A stretch of DNA of 60,148 nucleotides. It comes from CAYXXZ01 sp964469165 (GTDB taxonomy: Bacteria; Pseudomonadota; Gammaproteobacteria; Pseudomonadales; Porticoccaceae). The stretch spans positions 1 to 60,148 of the forward strand of contig CAYXXZ010000007.1 in NCBI GenBank assembly GCA_964469165.1, given 5' to 3'. This document shows positions 18,961 through 27,611 of the stretch, piece after piece. The notes beneath the pieces were generated by a model. The model was not told the DNA's origin and did not search any database. It saw only the letters and a list, made by a program, of their open reading frames with translations. The translations under genes and the position numbers were made by a program. The number at the start of each line of letters is the position of its first letter. Positions within the stretch are counted from its first letter, which is position 1.

Positions 18961-20900
18961 AGCAACGCCAGCTCCCGGCCCGTGGTGGCTACGCGCAACT
19001 CCTTGAAGGCGCCGATGCCGGTAACCCTGAACTGCCAGCGGTCGGCTTCAAATCCGCTCGGAAGCCGGTAGGTATGCTTGCCTTCCGTGATCGCCGCGGT
19101 GTGCCGAAGAACCCCATCGGCAAAGACCGATAGCGTCCAGGCACCAGTAGCCACAGCCTGGAAGATCCCGAAGTTCACCGGGCGCACAGTGATTTCCTCG
19201 CGCGACTGCCAGGTGCAAGGCAGGTTGTCCCCGCCGTTGAACTGGTAGATGCCGTTGCCCAGGGAGTAGTAGCACTGGTCGGAAAGGATGCTGACGAAGG
19301 CACTTGCCGCTGCGAACGTGGGAAGATCCGTCAGAGCGCCATCGGCCTCGTCCAGGCGAATCATGAAGGGTGTGAATGCGCCCGTTCCCGAGAACACGAT
19401 CAGCCTGCCGTCCCACACGGAAAAACGCATCGAAGAAAGCCCAGCGGCATACCGTGCGCGCCAGACTTCCCGGGTAAAGAAGAGGTGGCTCCGCTCCAGG
19501 CTCGCTGTTGCCCCGTGAAACACCACAAAGCCGTCGTTTGTGGCATAGACAACCGTCCCGTCAACCACGGCGATTGACCACTTCGATACCCCGGCCTGAT
19601 CGACGTTGACGCGAGTTGCGGTCATGGCGTCAGACGACACGCCAGATACCACATAAGGGTATGCGACGGTGGTGATCACCGCGCCAGCACCGTTGGCAAT
19701 GCCGCCTACAATGGTGTGCGCCAGTGGTTTGATGTATTGAGGTGGCCATGCCCAGGGTTTGTACGGCTCACTGAAGTGCAGCTCATTTCCCTTCCAGGCA
19801 CACAGGATGCCATTCGGAAGCGACATCAACCCAACCAAAGCCTGGTCAGGCGGGTAATAGTTGGTCGAGGATAGAGGCTCATTTAGCCCGCCGCCTGTGA
19901 CATTATCCGTAAACACCAGCGTGGAGCCAGGGGCGGCTGCCAGAGCAGAAATTGATCCGACATAAAAATAATCGGCAATGGCTGAGCCTGACGGCGTTCT
20001 GTAGACCCGGATTTCCTTGATTGGCGCATGATTGCCGATTGCGTCTTTCTGCACCGTTACCGTAACGCCAACTACCGGGGAGGTATCTACCAGCGCTGGG
20101 GCGCTCGGCGGGCCTTCCTCATCGTAAGTGTTCACATAGGTGTAGACATAAGCGCGGGTTTCCTTGTCCGACTCCTTGACGCCGATGGTCAGGGTGACGG
20201 AGTACGTCGAAGCCGGCGCCGCGTCCTTGGACATCGAGAGGGAATAAATTGCGCCGGCGCTGGTGAATGATGAGTTCTCGGTATACAGGTCGAACAATTC
20301 CGACCCGTCTGCAATGGCGGTTGCTCGCATCCGCAATACAGGCTTCGCCGCTTCGGGCGTGGCAGCGGCCATGGCAGGGGGCGTAAAGCGGAAGGACGTG
20401 TTCGACAGGAATGTCGGCACTATCGTCGTTTCCTGGTACTTGATGCCAGTGTCTTCGTAGTGGAAGGTAAACACACGGTTGGCGGTCACGGCGCTGATGA
20501 TCGGGATCTGCGCGGCCAGGACTGGCGCCACGGTAGGGCGCGGAACCCCCACCAGGTAGAACGATCCGGGAACACCGCCATTTACCTGCGCGCTCATGCG
20601 GTTGGTGACCTTAAATCCACCGTCGCCAGTGTAATAAAGGCGGTTGTACAGATCCTTGGCAATGGGCGAACGCACGGCATCCACATCCACGGGCCAGGTG
20701 TAAAAAACCAGTCCATCGTCGGTGTATATCGATTTTGGCGAGTTGGACATGGTGTTGACCAGGTGCCCGCCTTTTGTGCTTCTCAACTCCCCATAAGCAA
20801 AGTCGCAGTTGTCAGCCTGCGTTGCCATGCCCGGTTGTAGCAGGGTAGGGGGGATGCGCGGGCGCATGCCTGAGAATATATCGAGCTTCAATCCAGCCAT
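18957..20900 (-). CDS. tail nozzle/tubular-type structural protein
   Basis: 647 residues, beta-rich throughout. It starts MAGLKLDIFSGMRPRIPPTLL, a form common to podovirus proteins that read genomic tail-tube or nozzle genes. It contains fibronectin-like stretches (YVYTYVNTYDEEGPPSAPA). Size, order after connector genes and composition fit a T7 gp12-like or P22 gp10-like tail component. Assignment is by analogy, since no catalytic motif exists to prove it. Confidence 0.7.
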   Translation of the reverse strand: MAGLKLDIFSGMRPRIPPTLLQPGMATQADNCDFAYGELRSTKGGHLVNTMSNSPKSIYTDDGLVFYTWPVDVDAVRSPIAKDLYNRLYYTGDGGFKVTNRMSAQVNGGVPGSFYLVGVPRPTVAPVLAAQIPIISAVTANRVFTFHYEDTGIKYQETTIVPTFLSNTSFRFTPPAMAAATPEAAKPVLRMRATAIADGSELFDLYTENSSFTSAGAIYSLSMSKDAAPASTYSVTLTIGVKESDKETRAYVYTYVNTYDEEGPPSAPALVDTSPVVGVTVTVQKDAIGNHAPIKEIRVYRTPSGSAIADYFYVGSISALAAAPGSTLVFTDNVTGGGLNEPLSSTNYYPPDQALVGLMSLPNGILCAWKGNELHFSEPYKPWAWPPQYIKPLAHTIVGGIANGAGAVITTVAYPYVVSGVSSDAMTATRVNVDQAGVSKWSIAVVDGTVVYATNDGFVVFHGATASLERSHLFFTREVWRARYAAGLSSMRFSVWDGRLIVFSGTGAFTPFMIRLDEADGALTDLPTFAAASAFVSILSDQCYYSLGNGIYQFNGGDNLPCTWQSREEITVRPVNFGIFQAVATGAWTLSVFADGVLRHTAAITEGKHTYRLPSGFEADRWQFRVTGIGAFKELRVATTGRELALL

Positions 20901-20909
20901 GGTGCTGCC

Positions 20910-21161
20910 TTACTTGTTGTGACTTTGCATCAGCCGCGCCGCGCGCGACAAGTCTGCCCGATACGCGGACTCACAATGTCCAGCTTCTCCGAGCCAGGAA
21001 AATACCCAATCAATTACTTTACGGAATTTCCCCCAAAACCAATGGTATCTTTGGCGGTGCGCTCTGCCACTAATTGATTCGTTGGCATCGGAACCAAAAA
21101 AAATAATTACGTTCAATAGCTGGCTCAGTGCATCGCCAACCGTAATTAAATACTGCTTCAT
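20910..21161 (-). CDS. small conserved podovirus protein (83 aa)
   Basis: It starts MKQYLITVGDALSQLLNV at an ATG (21161) inside the end of the previous gene. A short hydrophobic helix and a Trp/Arg-rich middle (HWFWGKFRKVIDWVFSWLG) are visible. Proteins beginning this way are common in Pseudomonas and Burkholderia phages. The function is unknown. It overlaps the DUF4376 gene by 4 bp. Confidence 0.65.
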   Translation of the reverse strand: MKQYLITVGDALSQLLNVIIFFGSDANESISGRAHRQRYHWFWGKFRKVIDWVFSWLGEAGHCESAYRADLSRAARLMQSHNK

Positions 21162-21757
21162 GACATGCTCCACCACTTGTCATCTGCGAAGTCAGCGGGT
21201 ATGGGGTTCATCTGCTGAAGCGCAAAACTCACTTGCCAGATGGGCTGCTCCCACATGCCCACCGCGATAACGATCTGCTGCCACTCTGCCGCCGTTACAG
21301 CTACGCCGCCTGTCTCGGTGTGGATTGTGATTTCTGTGTCTGATGCGCCCGCAAGAATTGCTGACGTAGCGAGCTTGGATACCTTGTCCCAGCCTTTGTG
21401 GTCTTGCTCCGTCGTGGCGATGCGATGGATACCACGAGTATCCTCAAAATCGTAGTCGAAGCCGAGGGCCAGGCGACGGCGGCGCTCCTCGATGACCTCC
21501 TGAGTACTTGGCGGTGGGACAGGCTCAAATATAGGCTCTGGAATGCCGTCATTATTACTGATCTGCCCAGTCCAAACATACCCCTCAAGCGGCGTTACGT
21601 CCACCTGATAAACTCCGAATGCAGCGCGGTCTTCAGCAGTCCATGATGAAGCCAGGATAACGCGCAAAGGCGCTCGCAGCTCTCCGTCAAGAGACGTCAT
21701 CGTCGGGTTGCCACCTATTTGCCTGAATTCATCGTTGTCGAGAATTACGGTGATCAT
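21158..21757 (-). CDS. tail-fibre accessory protein (DUF4376 type)
   Basis: 199 residues. The C-terminal two-thirds have the DUF4376 pattern (RRRRLALGFDYDFEDTRGIHRIATTEQDHKGW cut into its key parts: LALGFDYDF, GIHRI, KGWDKVS). DUF4376 proteins are usually encoded beside tail fibres and may act in fibre assembly. It sits directly after the fibre-tip gene with a 2-bp gap. Confidence 0.75.
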   Translation of the reverse strand: MITVILDNDEFRQIGGNPTMTSLDGELRAPLRVILASSWTAEDRAAFGVYQVDVTPLEGYVWTGQISNNDGIPEPIFEPVPPPSTQEVIEERRRRLALGFDYDFEDTRGIHRIATTEQDHKGWDKVSKLATSAILAGASDTEITIHTETGGVAVTAAEWQQIVIAVGMWEQPIWQVSFALQQMNPIPADFADDKWWSMS

Positions 21758-21759
21758 AT

Positions 21760-22377
21760 CTACTCCAAAGTTATATGCGCGACAACAAACCCCGCAGCGA
21801 CGGAGTTTGTATCCAATGTATTCTCAGTGTAATTTTTAGTCATATTTTTATCCGGTGTCATCAATCCACGATAGTGGCTACCAGATGTAGTTATATTGAA
21901 ATCAGCTGTTGACGGATTGAGGGTTGAATTTGCATTACCGTAACTGGCAGTCGTACCGCACATAAACATAAAATCCCCCTCGGATACCCCTTTATCGAGG
22001 ACCAAAGGGTTGTCAGCACTGCTAAAAAATAGACCAGACTTCCCCAGGGTGACGCTAACGATGGGGATGTTGGGCCTATAAACCAAAAGCAGCCCCCCAG
22101 CTGAACTGCCAGTCCACGACGTCTCAGAGCCGTCCAGAATCTTATATTGCAACGAAAGGTAGCGAATGACGCTGCCCGGAGCATACCCCCAGCTCTCATA
22201 CAACGTCGTATATCCTCCTTGGTCGGCGCTTCGCCACGCCAATCTTAATGCTATGTCACCAGCCGAGAATCCCCCTGGATAGGTTTTACTGTTATTGTCA
22301 GTTGCATGTCTGGATCCAATATAATCCATCTTTTTGCTTTTTCCGCCACTCGCCCTCGGGAATCCAGGAATCATCAT
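21760..22377 (-). CDS. AT-rich tail-fibre tip or host-range protein
   Basis: 205 residues, beginning MMIPGFPRASGGKSKK. The stop of the upstream fibre gene overlaps this start, so ATG 22377 (or 22374) is chosen over the longer in-frame opening. It is Ser/Gly/Thr-rich and beta-rich (SGLFFSSADNPLVLD). Base composition is visibly more AT-rich than its neighbours, which suggests separate acquisition, typical of exchanged receptor-binding tips. No family is recognised. Confidence 0.7.
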   Translation of the reverse strand: MMIPGFPRASGGKSKKMDYIGSRHATDNNSKTYPGGFSAGDIALRLAWRSADQGGYTTLYESWGYAPGSVIRYLSLQYKILDGSETSWTGSSAGGLLLVYRPNIPIVSVTLGKSGLFFSSADNPLVLDKGVSEGDFMFMCGTTASYGNANSTLNPSTADFNITTSGSHYRGLMTPDKNMTKNYTENTLDTNSVAAGFVVAHITLE

Positions 22378-22379
22378 GA

Positions 22380-23426
22380 TCAGTACTCCACAGCCGAAAC
22401 CAACCACTCTGTGGCCGAGACAATACGGATGCCAACCAAACACTTCACCGAACTTGTCACCGCCACGGCGGGCAGGTCTCCTTTCCAGTTTGAGCCTGAA
22501 AACGTCAGGGTGCGCGTCGAAGAGGTGTTGCCGTAGAAAAGGATTTCTTTGTAAGTGCCGGGCATTACGTTGTACAGCGACAGGCTGCGGTTGCCGGTCA
22601 GCTGGCAGGTTCCACTGACAAACGTGCCCCAGTCCAGGGAGATGTTTGTAGTTCCTGAAATTGTAACTGGCCCTGCCGCACTGGCCAGGCGCTCTGAGGT
22701 AACCCCTGCGTCACCAGTAAAGCCGCATATCTGTGCATCGGTCGCTCTGTCACGATAGGCCATTTCACTGGTTCCACCAGCAGCTATGACCAGATTGCCG
22801 CCTCCCAGGAGACTGCTGCCGTTGACGGTCTTGATGTTCGTGCCGGATACCAGTGCGGATTGGTATCCTGCCGAAGCGTGATCCCCCCAGCCGTAAGCGG
22901 TATTCCAATTGGTGATCTGAGTGCCCGTGATGCCGTAAGCCGCGTGTCCTGTGAAAACAGGGTCGCTCTCACTGGTGAGATAGCTCCCAAAATCGCTTAT
23001 CTGGCTTTCAGTAATAGACAAGGCCGCTTGGTGCGCAGTGACATCCAACTGCGTGACTGTGTAGCTGGTCAGGTAGCCAGCGCCCGCGTGGTCGCCCCAG
23101 CCGTAGGCGGCTACTGCAAATGCGCCAAGTGAGGCTGTTGGTCGAAGCTCTATCCGGGTGCCTGATAGCCATGCCGCCCCAGCAGTATTTTCCTGGCCGC
23201 GCTCAACAGTCAGCACATCCCCGGATCGCGCCGTGCATTTGACGATTTCCCAGGCAGACTCATTTCCACTGCCATCGATGCTGAAGAGGGTTGCCAGGAA
23301 AAAATCACCACCACCAAGCGCGGGGAATCGAACACCCGTGCTGGGGGTTAGGTTGATCGTGGTTGCAGAATCCGATATTGCTCCATTGATCACTGAAAAA
23401 GCATTGTTCGCAAACACTTGTGGCAC
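22380..23426 (-). CDS. tail fibre protein
   Basis: About 348 residues. A GTG at 23426 lies 8 bases after AAGGAG and is preferred over the TTG at 23432. Fibre features are two copies of AYGWGDHAxAGY (near residues 107 and 178), a NGSSLLGGGNLVI knob-like stretch and a beta-rich C-terminus (GNRSLSLYNVMPGTYKEILF). The gene is overlapped by the adaptor gene upstream and by the host-range gene downstream, forming one fibre cassette. Confidence 0.8.
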   Translation of the reverse strand: MPQVFANNAFSVINGAISDSATTINLTPSTGVRFPALGGGDFFLATLFSIDGSGNESAWEIVKCTARSGDVLTVERGQENTAGAAWLSGTRIELRPTASLGAFAVAAYGWGDHAGAGYLTSYTVTQLDVTAHQAALSITESQISDFGSYLTSESDPVFTGHAAYGITGTQITNWNTAYGWGDHASAGYQSALVSGTNIKTVNGSSLLGGGNLVIAAGGTSEMAYRDRATDAQICGFTGDAGVTSERLASAAGPVTISGTTNISLDWGTFVSGTCQLTGNRSLSLYNVMPGTYKEILFYGNTSSTRTLTFSGSNWKGDLPAVAVTSSVKCLVGIRIVSATEWLVSAVEY

Positions 23427-23428
23427 GA

Positions 23429-23710
23429 TCAATACTCCTTCACGCGGATGTCGAATTCATCTTGTTTTATCGCCCCCGCGGCAGTTTCGGCGGTGACCTC
23501 TATTTTGTAGGTTTCCCCATCAGTCCCGCCTGAGAGCCAGACTTTTACGCGATGGTCACTGACTTGCACCACATCAATATCAATGCCGGGCGGGGTGGCA
23601 GTTACCTGGGCGCTCGCGATTGTGTCGTCAGTGTTGGCGAGCCAGTCGCCGTAAACCACGTCATAATCCAGCCGTTCTGCTGGTTGCTTTGTTTTTCTGC
23701 CGAGCTTCAT
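23429..23710 (-). CDS. tail fibre-adaptor-like Ig-fold protein
   Basis: 93 residues. It contains LDYDVVYGDWLANTDDTIASA and KVWLSGGTDGETYKIEVTAET, the pattern of small phage fibre-tail adaptor proteins with an immunoglobulin-like fold. It overlaps both neighbouring genes by 4 bp, so production is tied to the fibre genes. Confidence 0.7.
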   Translation of the reverse strand: MKLGRKTKQPAERLDYDVVYGDWLANTDDTIASAQVTATPPGIDIDVVQVSDHRVKVWLSGGTDGETYKIEVTAETAAGAIKQDEFDIRVKEY

Positions 23711-24864
23711 TCGGCTACCTCAAATATGCGGGGATCTTCACCAAGGATGAAATGACGATCTTCCTGTGCAACAAAAAATTCCCGCCCTGGGGGTGCTTCG
23801 CGGGTATTCACCACAACGGCACCGCCCATCTGGCTGGCAGCACCCGACCAGTCGGCAAATGCCCACCGAGTCACTACGGCAGTGACAGGATTGATGACCG
23901 CTGTTCCGTAAATCTTTCCGCGCACTCTTGCGGTACGCAATGGCGTGAAGGCGATGTCGGAACTGACAGAAAGCCCCAAAGAAGCGGTTCGCTTCACGGC
24001 ACCTTTGACAAGGATGTCCGCAGAGGCCGCAATCGCAGCTGTGGCGGATTTTTCGTGTGTGGCGTCGATGGTGAGTGTTGCTGGATCAGGCAGTAGCTGT
24101 GCCGTTGCGTAGGCGGTCTTTTCGGGCGCTGCCAGCCAATCCGCCGCGTTTGTCCACGGCCCACCCCCGGCAAAAACCCCATGGCCCTTTGCCTGCCACT
24201 CAGCGCCAGCCTGTGTGAACTGTCCGCTGGTGAATGTGGCGGTCAAATGGTTGGCATTTTCCAGCAGCGCGCCCGCGTCATGGAACGTGTAACCCTCGTG
24301 GTACGTCACACCCTCGGCGGATAGCGTCGGCTCTATCCACAAATCGCCTCCCACCAACAGGCCGGACTCAACGTATCGCGTGACAAGCGCCTCGCCAGCG
24401 AACCATTGCCCGCCAGGCGCCCATTTTCCCGACAAGCTACCGTCTTTGGTGGGATCAAAGCTGACAACGGCAGATCCCGCCGTCCACTGCCCGCCGGCAA
24501 GTCTTGCGTTCGGTATGGCATGGAACGTTGCAGAGGTATCAAACCCCGCGTAGGCCGGCACCATGCGCAAGGTATAGCCGGTGAACGAAAGCTCAGTGCT
24601 CCATAGGCCCGATGCCGAATACGCGATATTTGCCCCGGCGACCAGGGTGCCATTGGCTGACGTATGCCAGACGGGGTAGGTCGTTCGTTGACCGACAAGG
24701 GAGACTGCCGCCGACCCGCTGATCGCTGCCTTTCCACCATGGGTATGCAGCGCAGTGGCAGTGGTTACCGTGGCTTCTGCAGACCATGATGTGGCTGCGG
24801 TCAGCAGTAGGACAGAGGCCGCGGCGTTGAAGGCAAGGCGATTGAACGCTGATCCGTTGAACAC
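23707..24864 (-). CDS. virion structural protein, Ala/Gly/Thr-rich
   Basis: 385 residues from a GTG start. It is built of weak beta repeats of about 20 to 25 residues (GGQWTAGSAVVSF, GGQWFAGEALVTR, GGPWTNAADWLA). No catalytic motif is seen. Between the tail-completion-like protein and the fibre adaptor, a tail or fibre-base component is likely. Confidence 0.65.
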   Translation of the reverse strand: MFNGSAFNRLAFNAAASVLLLTAATSWSAEATVTTATALHTHGGKAAISGSAAVSLVGQRTTYPVWHTSANGTLVAGANIAYSASGLWSTELSFTGYTLRMVPAYAGFDTSATFHAIPNARLAGGQWTAGSAVVSFDPTKDGSLSGKWAPGGQWFAGEALVTRYVESGLLVGGDLWIEPTLSAEGVTYHEGYTFHDAGALLENANHLTATFTSGQFTQAGAEWQAKGHGVFAGGGPWTNAADWLAAPEKTAYATAQLLPDPATLTIDATHEKSATAAIAASADILVKGAVKRTASLGLSVSSDIAFTPLRTARVRGKIYGTAVINPVTAVVTRWAFADWSGAASQMGGAVVVNTREAPPGREFFVAQEDRHFILGEDPRIFEVAE

Positions 24865-24877
24865 GGTGATTTTTCCC

Positions 24878-25273
24878 TTAATCCAGCGTCAAGGTCAGTG
24901 CGTTTGCGGCAAACGAGAGCACATCACCCACAGCCAATGTCTTGGGTGACGCCAGGGGGCCATACAGCAAGCGGTTGCCGCCTGATGCCGCATCGTAGAT
25001 AGCCGCATGGGTGATGGTCACCGATGCGCTACCGTTGCCATTGGGCGCGAACGTGATGGTTGATCCGTTCTTGGTCTGCCCGTTGCCGTCGATGGCGGTC
25101 CAGGTCGATGGCATGCGAACATAATTGACGTAGGAGGTTTCGTCGCCGCCAATGCCCTCGCCGGGATCTGTCTCAAACAGGGCCAGGTAAACGGTAGCGG
25201 GGCTTGCCACAGCGTTGTTGCGCAGAAAGTGCTCTACGATTTTTTCTTCAAGGTAGTTGGAAAATGCGCCCAT
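24878..25273 (-). CDS. phage tail-fibre/tail-completion family protein
   Basis: 131 residues with the typical pattern of a broad phage family: MGAFSNYLEEKIVEHFLRNN, ATVYLALFETDPG, AAIYDAASGGNRLLYGPL and a SFAANALTLTLD end. These are commonly annotated as phage tail fibre protein, and their true role is a minor tail structural one. Confidence 0.75.
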   Translation of the reverse strand: MGAFSNYLEEKIVEHFLRNNAVASPATVYLALFETDPGEGIGGDETSYVNYVRMPSTWTAIDGNGQTKNGSTITFAPNGNGSASVTITHAAIYDAASGGNRLLYGPLASPKTLAVGDVLSFAANALTLTLD

Positions 25274-25326
25274 GGGGGTGCTCCTGTACGATTAACCGGG
25301 GTTGTGCATGGGCGTCTCCTGTGTGA

Positions 25327-25992
25327 TCAACGTGAGTTGGGGGTGATGTTGGGGTTTGCTGGAGCTGTCATGTTCGGGTTGACGACACCCTCGACAGAGG
25401 CCTTGCCAGACACGGTGGCGATGTAAGCCGCGTAGTGATTGGCCGAGCGGTTTTGATCGGCGGCGTACTCCGTATCCTTGCTGTAGCCGCGATACAGGAC
25501 GTAATCGAGCAGGGCGGTCGCGTAGATGTCATCCAGGGTGATCGTGCCGCCCAGTGCTGCCTCCGTGGGTGCTGCGCCATAGACCAGCTCGACGTTATTC
25601 CCGCCGTTGCTGGGCGGGTAGACATAGAAGGTCTTGGGGTCGAGGTGCGAATAGGTGTAGTGCTTGATCTCGCCGCTGGCAGGTGCGCTGTGCCAGTTGG
25701 GTATTTGCGCATCGAGGATCTCGCGCATGACGATCCGCACGGCCCTGCCGTTGGGGAGGTTGCGCACAATGTCGATCAGCAGAACACCGTCGCCGGGGAG
25801 CGTCTGCTTTGTGCCTACGGCCAGGGAGTGGCTGACGTTTTTCACAAAGGCGTTGGGCTTGTGAACAGCAATGTCACGCTGCCCGTCGTTCAGCCAGCCA
25901 AGCAACTCAAGCTCCGGCCAGCGGATGCCGGTGGTGTCCTGCAGGATGATCTGCGCCTTGCTGACCACTGATGATACGTTGATGGTTCCCAT
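25327..25992 (-). CDS. head-tail adaptor candidate (DUF6682-like)
   Basis: 221 residues. It begins GTINVSSVVSKAQIILQDTTGIRWPELELLGWLNDG cut to its key parts: LGWLNDGQRDI and YVYPPSNGGN. A mostly helical N-terminus and paired position with the next gene resemble head-tail connector or adaptor proteins of podoviruses. The assignment is by analogy. Confidence 0.65.
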   Translation of the reverse strand: MGTINVSSVVSKAQIILQDTTGIRWPELELLGWLNDGQRDIAVHKPNAFVKNVSHSLAVGTKQTLPGDGVLLIDIVRNLPNGRAVRIVMREILDAQIPNWHSAPASGEIKHYTYSHLDPKTFYVYPPSNGGNNVELVYGAAPTEAALGGTITLDDIYATALLDYVLYRGYSKDTEYAADQNRSANHYAAYIATVSGKASVEGVVNPNMTAPANPNITPNSR

Positions 25993-26007
25993 TATTCGTC
26001 CCGTCCG

Positions 26008-26646
26008 TCAATGGTGAGAGGCTGAACGGATTGGCGCGCGGCCTAAGCTGCCAGCCGCTGAGGCGCGGGCATTGCCCATGTCGGCCTCAAAGCGCGCGCG
26101 CAGGCTTGCCCCCACGGCCAGGCTCGTCCAGGGGCGGTCAGGCATCAGCATCAAGTAGGCTGCCGCGCCGTTGACCAGGGCATCGTGATATTTGCTGTCG
26201 ATCCAGCCGGGAAAGCTGGTGGATGACCTGCTGGGGGTGAGAGCGACAATCATGGCCAGCGCGTTCTTGGCGTTGCCCGCAGGCACAGGTGCAAGAATGA
26301 TCTGCTCAAGATCAACTTGCGTGTAGTAGCGCGGTATGCCCCGCTCCGTCATCCACCCGGGCAAGGTGGCGTTGAGTTCGTCGATGCTTTTGGGTTGGAT
26401 AGGAAAGCCACCGATGGCCAGGGAAATCACCGTCACGACATCGGCAGACGAAGGGATATCGATATCGTAGGTGCTTTCACCGGCATCGATGTCGGCAAGG
26501 TCACTGACCTGCTTCCATGTCCAGGTGGCGGTGCAGAACTCAATGACTGCGCGCTGAATGGCGCGCTCGGTAACGGGGTCTGACGGGTCTGCCGTCAGTA
26601 GTGGCAGCACGTCGGAAAGCAGGTCTGAATACTTGGTGTTTGCCAC
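26008..26646 (-). CDS. head-tail connector candidate
   Basis: 212 residues from a GTG start. It contains AIQRAVIEFCTATWTWKQ and an acidic beta segment (STYDIDIPSSADVV), as in phage adaptor proteins. Late promoter P26 lies just upstream, so it probably heads the tail operon. Identity is inferred from order between capsid and tail genes. Confidence 0.65.
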   Translation of the reverse strand: MANTKYSDLLSDVLPLLTADPSDPVTERAIQRAVIEFCTATWTWKQVSDLADIDAGESTYDIDIPSSADVVTVISLAIGGFPIQPKSIDELNATLPGWMTERGIPRYYTQVDLEQIILAPVPAGNAKNALAMIVALTPSRSSTSFPGWIDSKYHDALVNGAAAYLMLMPDRPWTSLAVGASLRARFEADMGNARASAAGSLGRAPIRSASHH

Positions 26647-26672
26647 AATAGCGCCCCATGTGTGTACGCCAG

Positions 26673-26700
26673 ATTATGTTCAACACTTCCGCTATTCGAC
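26673..26700 (-). promoter_or_regulatory. late promoter P26 (tail operon)
   Basis: Minus strand GTCGAAT (26700-26694) with CATAAT (26678-26673), the second box one base further than in most members. It lies exactly between the stop of the preceding gene and the GTG at 26646. Confidence 0.6.
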
Positions 26701-27084
26701 TTACAGCCCGGCCTCTTGCTGCCATTCTTCGATCATATTGATCATGTCGGCTTTCCCGACACGCGCGCCAAACGTCTTGTTGAATTTGGACTGTGCGTAG
26801 GCGGACAGCTCGGTCTTGTTCATCTTTTCGAGGGGCTTTTCAAGCTCTTCGGCATTGATGCTGTCGCCCTCTGGCGTGGTGATGATGACGGGCTGCTGTA
26901 CTTCCTGTTCGTCATCCGTATTGACCAGCGCCCACTGGTCCGGGTACTTGATCAGGATTGCCGCCTGTGCGGGCGTGACGTTTTGCACATCGCCGTTGCC
27001 GTCCCATGATTTTTTGGAACCGGCCACATTGTCGAAGGCAAAGGGTTTCTTGCCGACATAGACGACACTTACCGTTGCTTCCAT
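26701..27084 (-). CDS. small virion-associated protein of the capsid region
   Basis: 127 residues from the ATG at 27084 (GGAG 9 bases upstream; in-frame start at 27102 rejected because it lies in the terminator stem). It contains SVVYVGKKPFAFDNVAGSKKSW and a charged C-terminal helix (KMNKTELSAYAQSKFNKTF) like a Rho-N or SAP-type fold. It resembles small head-region proteins of other phages. The function is unknown. Confidence 0.65.
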   Translation of the reverse strand: MEATVSVVYVGKKPFAFDNVAGSKKSWDGNGDVQNVTPAQAAILIKYPDQWALVNTDDEQEVQQPVIITTPEGDSINAEELEKPLEKMNKTELSAYAQSKFNKTFGARVGKADMINMIEEWQQEAGL

Positions 27085-27100
27085 CGTTCTGATCTCCGTC

Positions 27101-27130
27101 AAAAAAAGCGGGGCGAACTGTGCCGCCCCG
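27101..27130 (-). terminator. terminator after the capsid block
   Basis: Minus strand CGGGGCG...CGCCCCG stem with an 8-base loop, followed by a T7 run. It lies between the decoration-like gene and the next gene, so it would lower expression of tail genes relative to capsid genes. Confidence 0.8.
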
Positions 27131-27135
27131 AGAAC

Positions 27136-27546
27136 TTACAGCGTACCTTTGGGCTCGATGAACAAAACCACGTCGAGCTGGCCGGTAGCCGCGCCGCCAC
27201 CAATGGTCGCGGTGACGTAAGCGTCATACGCCAGGGTCAGGGGAGGGATAACGCCACCCGGCGTGCTTGCAGCTGACACGGTATTCGTCGCAGCCAGGAG
27301 CGCGGCAGCGCCGCCACCGGCCTCGCCATTGACGTACTCGAAGCCAAGGGAGACGGTTGTGGATGCGCCAAGGGCAGCGTTCACCATGCGCAAGTCGTGG
27401 ATCTTGGTGCCGGCAAAGAGCTTGACCAGGCGCACCTTGTCCGCAATGGGTGCGGCGGCGAGCGTGATCTTGCCGTGTGCAGCGGCGAGAGGGCAGGGGC
27501 CTGAATACTGGACATCCTGCAAAGTGGGGGCATTGATTGTTGCCAT
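27136..27546 (-). CDS. putative capsid decoration or head protein
   Basis: 136 residues, Ala/Gly/Thr-rich beta protein (ATINAPTLQDVQYSG, VRLVKLFAGTKIHDLRMV). Directly downstream of the major capsid gene and ended by a strong terminator, it fits a decoration or cement protein. The evidence is position and composition only. Confidence 0.55.
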   Translation of the reverse strand: MATINAPTLQDVQYSGPCPLAAAHGKITLAAAPIADKVRLVKLFAGTKIHDLRMVNAALGASTTVSLGFEYVNGEAGGGAAALLAATNTVSAASTPGGVIPPLTLAYDAYVTATIGGGAATGQLDVVLFIEPKGTL

Positions 27547-27583
27547 GATGCAATCTCCGAAAAAGGTTGTGTGCTAGAAGGTG

Positions 27584-27607
27584 AAGGGGGCGCAAGCGCA
27601 CCCCCTT
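27584..27607 (-). terminator. GC-rich hairpin after the capsid gene
   Basis: A GGGGGCGC/GCG..CCCCC stem lies between the major capsid stop and the decoration-type gene. No T run follows on the minus strand, so an mRNA-stabilising or attenuating hairpin is as likely as a terminator. Confidence 0.35.
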
Positions 27608-27611
27608 ACAC

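Noticed and set aside
21760..23432. A diversity-generating retroelement at the tail-fibre genes, as in the related Bordetella phages
   Set aside because: No reverse transcriptase gene and no template/variable repeat pair is visible anywhere in the window.
23440..23452. A plus-strand GTCGAATTC as another late-promoter box
   Set aside because: It is in the opposite orientation, within coding sequence (DEFDI), and lacks the second box.
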